Source: Lathyrus oleraceus (taxonomy: Eukaryota > Streptophyta > Magnoliopsida > Fabales > Fabaceae). From it: 64,000 bases of DNA. Every line of letters starts with the position of its first letter. Positions within the stretch are counted from its first letter, which is position 1. The DNA lies in assembly GCF_024323335.1 (NCBI RefSeq), contig NC_066581.1, positions 34,738,699 to 34,802,698 on the forward strand, written 5' to 3'. Below, one piece after another: positions 9,105 through 19,051 of the stretch. Below the pieces are notes generated by a model, which did no database searches, had not been told where the DNA came from, and worked only from the letters and a program-made list of their open reading frames with translations. The position numbers were made by a program, and so were the translations under genes.

Positions 9105-11949
9105 TCATTTTTCTGCAATTCACAACCCTAGAGACAGCAGCCATAACAGAAAATACACTCTTTTCTCTCATTTTGCATTTTTGCTCGATTGGAATTTTCT
9201 GCTCAAAGCCTCAAAACCCTCGAACAACCCTCATTGATTCTTCATTTAGACATCATTTGGAGTTGTTTTCGAGCACTCTTCATCATCTGTAGTGCAGCAT
9301 CGTGGTCTGTCTTCTCCAAGCATCTCCAATGGCAAATCAAGATTTGGAGGTCTCCAAGCGTGGCTGAGCTAAATAGCTTCAAGATTCCATCATCTCAAAG
9401 CATTGTGGGGATCTGTTTAAGTTTACAACATCCAAATAACCACTGCTGCTCGATTTTCTTCAAAAACAAGTAAGGTTTCGACCAACTCTTTTCTCAAACT
9501 TTTGCTATGCCATGTGTAGTCCGTGACTTGCTGATGCCAATGAACCTTAAACCATCGAAAATGATTCACTGTGTTGAGAGAAATCTGGTTTTGAAGTTCT
9601 ATGTTCAAACTTGTTTTGGTTGATTTCTCTTTTGTGTGGTCAAATTAATGATGATGGATGCTATATTATGCACGTGCTTGGTTTGCTGAATCATTTGATA
9701 TGCTTGTTATCATTTTCTAGGCGCATTTGTTCTTGATGATTTTGATGAAGATGATGAATACCCTGTTCATAAACCCTAAGATAAAACCCAGAAATCCACA
9801 TGAATTGTGTTTGTTGTGTTTGGTTGTGACTGTTTCATTGGAGGGAGCCAATCACAATATTTCGTTGCCTTTGCCTGTACGCAGCGTTTTGCTTAATGAA
9901 AAGCATATTTACAACATTGCCATCGGTCAACCGTGTTTGACCATCCTTCCATGCTATTTTGCTCATGTTATCACAAATGATCACTCATCTTCTAAAATTC
10001 ACAACTCATTCAATTCAACTCCAAAAATCATGGAATTTTTTGCATTATGACCTGTTGAATGTCCACTATTTTATCATGATTTTTAATTATTTTTTGTGTG
10101 GCTGGATTTTAGATGGCTCTAGGGTTTTGTTCATGTATGCTTAGTTGATACATTTTGCCATTCCTTTTGTGAAATGATGAGGATGTATCCAATGCCCCTG
10201 AAATTTTTTGTGGTGAAACTAGACTCATTCACCTTTGTTTCCATGTAAAGTTTGTGCATTTATCATTTGTGGTGTGTGAGATTTTATTTTCTGAAGTAAG
10301 GTGTGACAATTTGTGTCACACCAATGATGTGCATTTTTATGATTTTTGTTCACATGCTTCCTGGCCTTCAAATAATGTGAAATTTTGCATGAATGATCTC
10401 TTACATGTCTAGTTTGTGTATGAATTTTCTTGGATTTAACCATGCTGTTTCCTATTTGTTTGTGAATTTTCTTCCCTGCCTAGTCAAATGTTGACTTTAT
10501 GTGATACATGTTGCCAAATCCTTTGTGAAATTCTCATATCTTATTGTATGATCATGAAATTTCACATGTGCATACCAGACATCTTGAGCTTTGCATTGGT
10601 GTTAATCCCATCCATTTCTCATCTGTTTTCATTTTGTTATGATTTTTTGAAGATGACACATGTTTTGTTGACTTCATTGTGCACACTTGAAATTATGTTG
10701 ACTTCCTGATTTTAATTGACCATCTTCCCATGATCCAATTGAGCTGAAATTTCATATGCATGCTATGTTATGGATTGTGATTGAGTATGAATTATTTCAT
10801 AATTTTTGGGATTGATTATGTTTGCTTTTGAGCTTGGTCTTGCTGTTGACCTTCTATGTGCTCCCTCTTGCCATGTTTTAACTTCTTTGGTTTATGAAAT
10901 GACAATGATGCATGATATGAATGTGGGCCCAATTGAGATAGCTTCTTAAATGTTTGACCTTGACTTTGGTTGACTTTTCCTTGCTGTTTTGACTTTTTCT
11001 TTCATCCTTGACCCTAGGCTAGTCCTAGTGGTCTTTTGAGCTTACAATTGAGTTAATGTTTCAGGTTAAGCACCAATGCCTCAAAGATCATTCAAATTTG
11101 ATTGAGTTGGATTATATATATCATGTGCTAACCCTTGTTTTGTAGGTGTGACTCATATAGTTGAGTCTTGTGCTTTGCACATTGGTCCCTCTGTGGTTGA
11201 CTGTTGTTTATCCATTCCTTTTGTTTTAAACTGTTGAACTGTTTACTAATTGGTTTGACTTTTCCAGGTACTTTAGTTGCTTAAGTTCTTTGAACTTGCT
11301 TGCTTTGCTATTTAGCAATTGCTTTTGAGGTATAATTACTTCTTCTTCATGTAGTCTGGAGACCCGGTCTGTTATTTGGCCGGGCAAACTGTCTGAAGTT
11401 CTCCTTAAGAGGCAATGCTTGTGTGTGTTTAAAATTGTCCCAAGCAGGAAAAGTCCTTCAAGTAAGGCAATTGGTAGATCAAAGGGATAAGTAGCCTATC
11501 CCCTACTATTCAGTGAGTCCTCTCCTTGCTCCCATTACATGGTTGAAGCATTGAGATAAAAACCCAAAATCTATCGAGTCAATAATGTGGAAAGAGCTCC
11601 ATCTTTCTGAGCTCCCACACCTTCTTAAATGCTCTCCCTGATCAGGGATAGAAGCAATGAGGCACACCCCTCATCTCCTTTCATCTGCTTCACCTTAGCC
11701 TCTCAATGGCAAGGTTAAGAGCAACTCTTTGACCCTATTCCAGTTGGCCTCAGTGCCTAACCCTCTTGTGTGAGCCTTCTTGTATGGTTATAGAGTGTGC
11801 TGTTTGATTCATTGATTGATTGATTACTTCATATGCACATGTTTGCTTGTATGCTTCATGCATTTATCATCATCATTAATTGCCCATTAATGCACAATCA
11901 TCTCATTTGTCTTTGTGATATTGTCATTGTTGTTTGCCCATTGAGGACA

Positions 11950-12530
11950 ATTGTAAGACCATCCATTGGCCATTGCTCCTATGATATGGAAGTGAGTTGT
12001 AAGACCATTTCATTGGCCACTCATCTTATCTTTGCTTAATGCATTTGGTTGTATGTGAGGTTGCAATTATAAGTCCCTGTAAGTTGGCATCTGTTTTCCT
12101 GTGATCACAAGTTGGTTTATCTGTTTGTATGTGAGGATGCAATTATAAGTCCCTGTAAGTTGGCATTTGCTTTCCTGTGAACATATGTTGCTTTTGTTCT
12201 TGTATGTGAGGATCCATTGTAAGTCCCTGTAACGTGGCATTGGATTTCCTATGAGCATCTGTGGAGTTAACCTTAGTCCAGATAGAATTGCAGTTAACTT
12301 TCATTTCTCATCTTTGTTTTCTTTTGTGGAGATTAGTGTAAGACCATTGAGTGGCCTCTGATATCCATTTCTATTTTAGGAGACTGGTGTAAATCCATCT
12401 ATTGGTATCCGGTATCCGCCTTTTACTTCTTTGTTTGAGGAGATTAGTGTAAGACCATCGAGTGGCATCTGATATCCAGTTTTTATTTTAGGAGATTGGT
12501 ATAAGCCCAGTGATTGGCATCCGATATCCG
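11950..12530 (+). repeat. Degenerate minisatellite inside the element A LTR
   Basis: About eight units of roughly 55-75 bp share the core GTAAG(T/A)CC...TTGGC(A/C). Two subfamilies occur, one with GTAAGTCCCTGTAAGTTGGCAT (12070-12240) and one with GAGATTAGTGTAAGACCAT (12320-12530). The same minisatellite, with different copy numbers, lies in LTR B (about 22400-22760), LTR C (about 32440-33090) and LTR E (29520-29700). Confidence 0.75.
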
Positions 12531-13554
12531 CTTTTCTTTTCTTTCTTGTTTGTTTGTTATTATCCATTGCCCATTCCAAAGGACACACTTGAATCATCTC
12601 CCATATGATTTCAAGAAGTGAACCTTCTAAGAAGTTTTACGATCCATCTTCATCCATTCATCATTCATTATGTCCTAAACCTTTTCACACTTTGATTTCA
12701 AACTTGACATAGATATTGTGCAAACATCTCCATGCTTTTCAAACTAAAAACCTGGACCCCAAGTCCTTGACTTTTTTTTCAAACTCCATTTTCATAACAC
12801 TTCTTCAAATCAATCTTAATCATACTTTGACTTCACTTTCATAATCACAATCAATTAACTTCACTCATTCACTTGTTTTGGCTTTGTCCTTTGTTAATCT
12901 TTTCACATTAGCCATAGGTTTCAATTATCATTGTGGTTGATGTAAATCTTGCCTATCCTTAGTGAGTCGACAGTAAGACTTCCGTACTGAAAACAGGGCT
13001 AACCCCTCTAGTACGTCGAAGCTATCCTCACATGGTGGATGTTGTTTTTGGTCGAGTTTTCTCCCATTGATAATGAAAAGCCTCAGTGCTTGTGTTTAAA
13101 ACTGAATCCACCAACTTTTGGAAATCTTTTAGCCGAACTACGGCGTTTTGATCCTTACCTTTGATGGAAGGTACGTAGGCAGCGGGTTCATCCGTTCAAA
13201 CCCAATAACACAAAAATAACTAACTTGTACATTCTTTTCTCATCATCCCAATCATGTTTGCACAATATTTATGTCATAACAAATAACAATATTATACAAC
13301 AAGTGTGAAAAGGGCTCCCTAGGAGTACCTAGGACGTAGTGGGTGCCTAACACCTTCCCATTGCGTAATTTACCCCTTACCCAGAATCTCTGATCTTTTT
13401 ATTAGTTTTCTACGTGTAAAACTTCTTAGGCTTTTGTTCGCTTTTTAGCCAATCCTTTGGATAAATAAAAGTGCGGTGGCGACTCGAAAATTTCATTGTA
13501 TGCTTTGCTTATGATTTAATCGATAAATCATATAGCGACGAATACACCGCTACA

Positions 13555-14178
13555 GTATCCTCACAAATGTTGCCTTCAATGACCAATCGATGACCCTACG
13601 ATGACCCTCTTACATCCAAAGGATAAAACTACTTATTTCTCAATAATAAGGACGGTTTTACCCTCACAAGGATAGGAAATGCCCATCACGACCTCGGGTA
13701 GGTATAACTCTTAATTGCTTACTCACAATTTAAAAATACTTTTCACACTTCACAAATACTAGAAAATCACCACTTGGTATACATTCATACTAGAATCATT
13801 ACTGAGTTATATTTTTCTAAACCATTTTCAAAACTAAACGAGATAACCACTTTGTATACATTCATACGAGAATCATTACAAAGTTAAATTCTCTTTTTCA
13901 AAACATTTTCTAAACAATTCACAAACACTTTTTCAGACAAGAAAAAAACAACATAAGTGATCAAGCAATTAAGAGCCCATGGATAACCATGGATACAAAG
14001 GGTGCTAACACCTTCCCTTTGTATAATGTACCTCCCGAACCCAAAATCTAATTAAGGTCTTTCCTGTTCTTTTCCACCTTTCCTTATTGGATAAAAGAAA
14101 AGTCGGTGGCGACTCTTGCTATCCGTGACATTTGCTTTCCAGAGCAAAAACACACAAAGTCAGTTCACCGTATGACAC
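13555..14178 (+). mobile_element. Fragment F: 3' end of an unrelated LTR
   Basis: The sequence GGTGCTAACACCTTCCCTTTG, then GGATAAAAGAAAAG and CGGTGGCGACTCTTGCT, follows the same order as the tail of Ogre-type LTRs, but the sequence differs. The likely terminus is ATGACA at 14178, directly followed by the RT frame of element B. F therefore appears to have inserted in B, and A in F. A 77-bp tandem duplication lies inside (13770-13846 and 13847-13923). Confidence 0.6.
13770..13923 (+). repeat. 77-bp tandem duplication in fragment F
   Basis: CCACTTGGTATACATTCATAC and CCACTTTGTATACATTCATAC start the two copies. Both continue with AGAATCATTAC and end in T-rich then A-rich sequence. Confidence 0.75.
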
Positions 14179-14183
14179 TTAGC

Positions 14184-15018
14184 AATCATATCATCAACAT
14201 AGACCTCTATCTCCTTGTGCATCATATCATGAAACAAGGTAGTCATAGCTCGTTGATACGTGGCTCCGGCGGTCTTCAAACCGAAGGGCATCACTCGATA
14301 ACAGAATGTTCCCCATGGTGTGATGAATGTTGTCTTCTCCATATCCTCGGGTGCCATTTTGATTTGATTATATCCGGAAAATCCGTCCATAAACGAAAAG
14401 ACTTTGAATTTAGCTGTATTGTCTACCAACATGTCAATGTGTGGTAGAGGAAAATCATCTTTCGGGCTAGCCTTATTCAAATCTCTATAATCAACGCACA
14501 TACGGACTTTTCCGTCCTTCTTAGGAACAGGCACAATATTGGCCACCCATTGAGGATATGTAGAAGTCACCAGAAACCCCGCATCAATTTGCTTCTGAAC
14601 TTCCTCTTTGATCTTCACTGCCATATCTGGATGAGTTCTTCTGAGCTTCTGCTTCACAGGCACGCACTCAGGCTTTAAAGGCAGGAAATGTTGCACAATA
14701 TTTGTATCTAAACCCGGCATGTCTTCATAGGACCAAGCAAAGATATCTGAATATTCTCGTAGCAAGCTGATAAAATCTTCCTTAATAGACCCTTCAAGAA
14801 GTGCCCCAATCTTCACCAGACGAACACAATCCTCAGACCCCAAGTTGACTGTTTCCAAGTCTTCGAGATGCGGCTGAATGATCTTCTCTTCGTGCTCAAG
14901 GAGACGGGTAATCTCCTCAAGAATCCCCTCAACGTCATCTTCCTCTGCCTCAAATACAGGGAATTCAAAATTGGGAGATGGCGTTGGATCATTATGTTCA
15001 ATGGGTTTTAGGATCAAC
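14184..15018 (-). CDS. Reverse transcriptase, N-terminal part (element B, interrupted)
   Basis: This is the first ~278 codons of the RT gene after the intron. It begins with an acidic linker (FEAEEDDVEGI) and continues with LRRTHPDMAVKIKEEVQKQI, WVANIVPVPKKDGKVRMCVDYRDLN, FMDGFSGYNQIKMAP and the catalytic box YVDD at 14191-14202. These are the standard polymerase motifs of Ty3/gypsy RT, which copies element RNA into DNA in virus-like particles. The frame is open until it meets fragment F, where it reads into foreign sequence and stops. Translation needs splicing of the intron at 15019-15290. The ATG at 15017 is probably not used. Confidence 0.88.
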
Positions 15019-15290
15019 CTGCATAATGATTTTGGTCAATGAAAAACTTCACAATTTAAACAAACAAACCATTATGCAGATGAAAAAAAAGATTGCTTTT
15101 ATTCTTGTTTTTATGGGTTTTTTGTGATCACTGATTTCATGCAAAAGCAAAAAACGGAAACAAAAGGAAAAACAAATGTTTAACAATGCGTTAATTGAAT
15201 GAAAACATCATTGTATATATGCTTTGCCAACAATGTCATCACTTCTCCTTTTGGCATGGGAGAAGGGTTTTAAACAAAGTGAACAATTAC
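15019..15290 (-). other. Intron between protease and RT (element B, 272 bp)
   Basis: On the minus strand the donor is TCAGA|GTAATTG and the acceptor ATTATGCAG|GTTGATC. Removing it joins the protease frame to the RT frame without a stop (the codon spanning the junction is GAG). Unspliced RNA ends the protein at TAA three bases past the donor. Splicing would therefore set the ratio of gag-pro to pol products, the strategy known for Ogre. Confidence 0.85.
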
Positions 15291-16894
15291 TCTGATATAT
15301 GGATGACCGTAGGAACATCTATAGCGACCCAATTGTGGCAGACACCACCAGGAATAACGAAGTTGTTCACGTCCTCTGCATCCTCTTCTAAGATAGCAGC
15401 AGCTTCCTCCTCAGGTTGATCATCATGGATGAATCCTCCACTCGTGAACAAACCTTGCTCATTACATGCCCCAGAACAGTAGCCAATGCCAGCCCGGGAT
15501 CTATTGTCTTCAAGCTCGATCACCTTCCCTAAACCAGCAACTGCACCACATTCAATGGCCAGTTTCGCATCACGGTAGGAAGTGAATGAAGGAGACTTCT
15601 TCTCAATTGGTTCATCAATAGATAAAGCTTGGAATGGCGTTCCAACTTCATCTTCAGCGTCAATGTATGAGAAAGAAGACAGATGGCTAACCAGGAGAGC
15701 CTTTTCTCCCCCTACTATAACCAATTTCTTGTTCTTCACAAATTTTAGCTTCTGGTGTAGGGTGGATGTCACGGCGCCAGCCTCGTGAATCCATGGTCTG
15801 CCTAAGAGACAGCTATAAGATGGGTGGATATCCATTACCTGGAAGGTAACCTGGAAATCACTTGGTCCAATTTTGATTGGGAGATCAACTTCCCCAATCA
15901 CAGTCTTGCGCGACCCATCAAATGCCTTCACAGCAACCTCACTCTGCCTCATAGGAGGACCTTGATATGACAATCTGGAGAGTGTGGTTTTTGGCAATAC
16001 ATTTAAAGAAGATCCAGTGTCCACCAGCACATTGGACATTGCATCAGATTTGCAATTCATGGAGATATGTAAAGCCATGTTGTGGTCTCTTCCCTCCTCA
16101 GGGAGATCAGCGTCACAAAAGCTCAAAGTGTTGCAAGCGGTAATGTTTGCAACAATACTATCAAATTGCTCAATGGTGACGTCGTGATCAACATACGTCA
16201 GATCCAAGACTTTCTGCAGAGCCTCCCTATGGGGTTCTGAATTCAGCAGCAGAGAAAGAATGGAAATCTTGGATGGCGTTTGTAGAAGCTGGTCTACAAC
16301 GTTGTACTCACTCTTCCTGATGAGCCTCAGCATCTCATCAGATTCTTCATCTACAATGCCACTCGGGCCAACTGAAGAAACGGGAGTTTTTTGTACAGAG
16401 GAGGATGGTTTGGCAACATCACGTGCCGGATTCTGAATATTCACAGTTGTCCCCACAGGACGCTCAACAGTATCAGAAGCAACAGCCTTAGGAGGCGCAG
16501 AAAACACATGACCACTTCGGGTCAACCCACTTACATCAGCGACGTTGGTCACAAAATTTGAAGGTAAAGGCACTTCTACCCCATCTTGCACAGCGACAGG
16601 ATTGTATCTGAATGGCACAGCTCGGTCAGAGGAATAGGGCACAGGGCCTGCAGGCTTAATGACCAACGAAGGAGAAACCTTCGGCTTGCTGCTATCGTAA
16701 CGGATAACAACAGGCTCGGGCAGCTTGAACACTGGTGAAATGACATTAACCTCAGGTTCGTCTTCATCAACATTGCGATTCTGCAAAATCTCAATGGTAC
16801 CTTCATCCAACAACTCTTGGAGTTCTCTTCGTACCTGATTGCAACCCAAGCGGTTAACCGAGCAGATGCGGCACTTGTCGTGGTCATGCTCCAT
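15287..16894 (-). CDS. Aspartic protease ORF (element B)
   Basis: This 535-codon frame is in the same frame as gag and is separated from it by a single TAG and three codons. The N-terminal part has a cysteine-rich stretch (CRICSVNRLGC). The retropepsin core is at LVDTGSSLNVLPK (catalytic DTGSS at 16007-16021), with a second strand ending in SYSCLLGRPWIHEAG. It matures gag-pol in the particle. The C-terminal part (GYCSGACNEQGLF...) is a linker also found as a remnant in A and D. The ATG at 16894 may be internal to a read-through gag-pro product and not a true start. Confidence 0.85.
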   Translation of the reverse strand: MEHDHDKCRICSVNRLGCNQVRRELQELLDEGTIEILQNRNVDEDEPEVNVISPVFKLPEPVVIRYDSSKPKVSPSLVIKPAGPVPYSSDRAVPFRYNPVAVQDGVEVPLPSNFVTNVADVSGLTRSGHVFSAPPKAVASDTVERPVGTTVNIQNPARDVAKPSSSVQKTPVSSVGPSGIVDEESDEMLRLIRKSEYNVVDQLLQTPSKISILSLLLNSEPHREALQKVLDLTYVDHDVTIEQFDSIVANITACNTLSFCDADLPEEGRDHNMALHISMNCKSDAMSNVLVDTGSSLNVLPKTTLSRLSYQGPPMRQSEVAVKAFDGSRKTVIGEVDLPIKIGPSDFQVTFQVMDIHPSYSCLLGRPWIHEAGAVTSTLHQKLKFVKNKKLVIVGGEKALLVSHLSSFSYIDAEDEVGTPFQALSIDEPIEKKSPSFTSYRDAKLAIECGAVAGLGKVIELEDNRSRAGIGYCSGACNEQGLFTSGGFIHDDQPEEEAAAILEEDAEDVNNFVIPGGVCHNWVAIDVPTVIHISE

Positions 16895-16903
16895 GTGGCT
16901 GTA

Positions 16904-18598
16904 CTAACACAGCAAACGATGTAATTCAACCAACGACTGTCTAATGTGGCTTACATATCTGACCTTGTACTTCCCAAGGCATTCCTGAACCATATTAACC
17001 GATTTCCCATGCGCCGACAATGGGTTCTTGGTGACATTCGGGCCTGAATCTTCAAAACTCAAGATTCCACATCTCATAAGGTCTTGAACCTTAGTCTTGA
17101 GTGGGTAGCAATTCTCGATGTTATGGCCTGGAGCACCGGAATGGTAAACACAATGCTGATCTGGTTTATACCACCATTGTGAATTTGCAGGAATGGCAGG
17201 AGGATCCCTGGGAGAAACCAATTTCCTTTCCAACAAGGAAGGATAAAGCTCTGCATATGTCATAGGAATTGGATCGAAGCTGATCTTCTTCCTATCATAA
17301 CTCAAGTTAGCTTGATTGGTTGTACTTCCACGAGGCTGGTAAGCCTGTTGCTGTGGACGATGTTGTTGCTGATACTGAGGCTGTTGATATTGTTGCTGAT
17401 GCTGATATTGCTGATGTTGCTGAGCATTATCTTTAAAGACAGGTGTTATATGAGCCACCTGGTGCTGATGACCGGCACGACGTGCAGGCTTCCTCTGAGC
17501 AGAGGGTCTTCTGTGCTTGGGATGGGATTGCACAGCATGCGCTTCCCCGTCCTTCCTCTTAAATGCCCCATATCGTTTAGAAGAAGAGCTCTCATCTTTC
17601 GCCAATCGTCCCTCACGGACACCTTCCTCAAGACGCATCCCCATGTTCACCATCTCGGTGAAATCAGAGGGAGCGCTTGCTACCATCCGCTCATAATAGA
17701 ATGAGCCAAGATTCTTCAAAAAGATCTTGGTCATTTCTTTCTCCTCTAGCGGTGGAGTAATCTGAGCTGCCAGCTCTCGCCACCTCTGGGCGTACTCCTT
17801 GAATGTCTCCTTATCCTTCTGAGACATGGCCCTGAGTTGATCACGGTCAGGCGCCATATCAACGTTGTATTTATACTGCTTGACGAAGGCTTCGCCAAGA
17901 TCGTTGAAGGATCGAATATTAACACTGTCCAGATTCATGTACCATCTGAGCGCAGCACCGGACAGGCTGTCTTGAAAATAATGAATCAACAGCTGATCAT
18001 TATCAGTTTGGGTAGACATCTTCCTGGCGTACATGACCAGGTGAGCGAGTGGACAGGTGTTCCCTTTATACTTTTCAAAGTCAGGTACTTTGAATTTAAT
18101 CGGTATCTTCACACCGGGAACAAGGCACAACTTGGCAGCAGACTTGCCGAATAAATCTTTACCTCGAAGAGTCCTCAACTCCTTTCTCAGCTCAAGGAAT
18201 TGGTTGTTCATGGCGTCCATCTTTTCATTAACGTCCGGGCCCTCAGACGGCTCGGAGTGATAGATGGTGTCGTCTACCCTTGGCATGGTATGCACGACAG
18301 GAGGAGCGGCAACAGGGACCGGGCTAGATGCCGGCATATGAGCAAAAGTTGGAGCAGGCCGATCAGGCATAAAACCTGGAGGCATTCCCCAAGGGAACCC
18401 GACTGGCATAGCATCGGGCACATGATGAGCACTGACTGGAACAGTCGAAGCGACGACCTCTGAGATGACCGTCCTCTGGGCAGGAGTTGCAGGCGGTTGA
18501 GCAGGTTGATTTTGAGCAGCGAGGAGTTGCTCCATCAAAGCGCCAAGTCTGGCGACCTCTTCTTTCAGTTCTCTGTTCTCTTGTTCTAGCTGCTCCAT
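16904..18598 (-). CDS. Gag polyprotein (element B, 564 aa)
   Basis: The structural protein of the virus-like particle. Residues 1-27 form an N-terminal coiled coil (EQENRELKEEVARLGALMEQ), followed by a proline-rich region. The retrotransposon gag capsid domain includes FQDSLSGAALRWYMNLD and AQRWRELAAQITPPLEEKE. A glutamine-rich stretch is encoded at about 17340-17425. A single CCHC-like knuckle, CVYHSGAPGHNIENC, is encoded at 17108-17152. The ATG at 18598 is chosen because the coiled coil starts there and because D has the same start (MDQLEQENREL). The frame ends at TAG 16906-16904. Confidence 0.9.
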   Translation of the reverse strand: MEQLEQENRELKEEVARLGALMEQLLAAQNQPAQPPATPAQRTVISEVVASTVPVSAHHVPDAMPVGFPWGMPPGFMPDRPAPTFAHMPASSPVPVAAPPVVHTMPRVDDTIYHSEPSEGPDVNEKMDAMNNQFLELRKELRTLRGKDLFGKSAAKLCLVPGVKIPIKFKVPDFEKYKGNTCPLAHLVMYARKMSTQTDNDQLLIHYFQDSLSGAALRWYMNLDSVNIRSFNDLGEAFVKQYKYNVDMAPDRDQLRAMSQKDKETFKEYAQRWRELAAQITPPLEEKEMTKIFLKNLGSFYYERMVASAPSDFTEMVNMGMRLEEGVREGRLAKDESSSSKRYGAFKRKDGEAHAVQSHPKHRRPSAQRKPARRAGHQHQVAHITPVFKDNAQQHQQYQHQQQYQQPQYQQQHRPQQQAYQPRGSTTNQANLSYDRKKISFDPIPMTYAELYPSLLERKLVSPRDPPAIPANSQWWYKPDQHCVYHSGAPGHNIENCYPLKTKVQDLMRCGILSFEDSGPNVTKNPLSAHGKSVNMVQECLGKYKVRYVSHIRQSLVELHRLLC

Positions 18599-19051
18599 AA
18601 CTCTTGCAGAATTGACTCGAGTATAATACCGGTGAGTCAGCTTGTCTTAAAAATAAATGAAGAACACAGAGTTAGGACAAGAAGACCAGAAACAAAGGGT
18701 ACCTGCTTATGCAAAATGATGCATGAAATGCTTGTGCAGATGCTTTATTTATTTCCAAGGAACCCTTAGGGTATTATTTGCAATATTTTGAATAGTTAAA
18801 GCATTTTAATTTCTCATGGAAAATATCTCATTCAATATATCAAGACAAAGAAGTACAGCATTTTTGATCACTACAAAGAGAAAAGGGAAATAAACATCCT
18901 ATGGATCCCGAGAAGCTCGGGATGCTGGAAGACGAGAAGTACACAGCTTCTTGATCTCTCTCTCATAGGCCGCTTCCATGTCTGCTTTCTCCTTTGCAAG
19001 TCGATCATACTTCCTCTTCCAGAATTTGGAAGACTGAGGAAGCAGAGAGGT
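18599..19051 (-). other. Spacer between ORF1 and gag (element B)
   Basis: About 450 bp with no supported gene. The stretch next to gag (18600-18720) has counterparts in A (about 1300-1400) and D (about 39832-39950). The part at 18930-19040 continues the C-terminal region of ORF1 out of frame. Confidence 0.6.

Larger units (their letters stand above)
1..13554 (+). mobile_element. Element A: coding-depleted Ogre-like Ty3/gypsy retrotransposon (5' end outside window)
   Basis: Positions 1-107 repeat 13448-13554 base for base as far as I can read. This makes 1-107 the end of the 5' LTR and 7809-13554 the complete 3' LTR. Between them lie a PBS, a long leader, scraps of gag, protease, RT and integrase, and a 5.1-kb 3' UTR. 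The internal region is about 7.7 kb and lacks ORF1, nearly all of gag, most of protease and the RT-RNase H-integrase core. The element could therefore move only with proteins supplied by a relative. Termini, PBS, PPT and the intron are kept, as in a non-autonomous family or a recently deleted copy. Confidence 0.9.
7809..13554 (+). repeat. 3' LTR of element A (5746 bp)
   Basis: It begins TGTAAGACCCCAATTTTGG and ends CGCTACA, a TG...CA terminus. It is closely similar by eye to the solo LTR C (31430-37282, inverted) and more distantly to the LTRs of B, D and E. It holds an (ATATC)n-like run near 7848-7866, a TATA-like box at 9098 and a minisatellite at about 11950-12530. A PBS-like TGGCGACTC lies at 13477-13485. 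No gene lies in it. Confidence 0.93.

Noticed and set aside
14106..14447. 113-codon plus-strand ORF
   Set aside because: Antisense to RT of B and the F junction; no homology.
17312..17704. 130-codon plus-strand ORF
   Set aside because: Antisense shadow of the gag gene of B, caused by its glutamine-rich codons.
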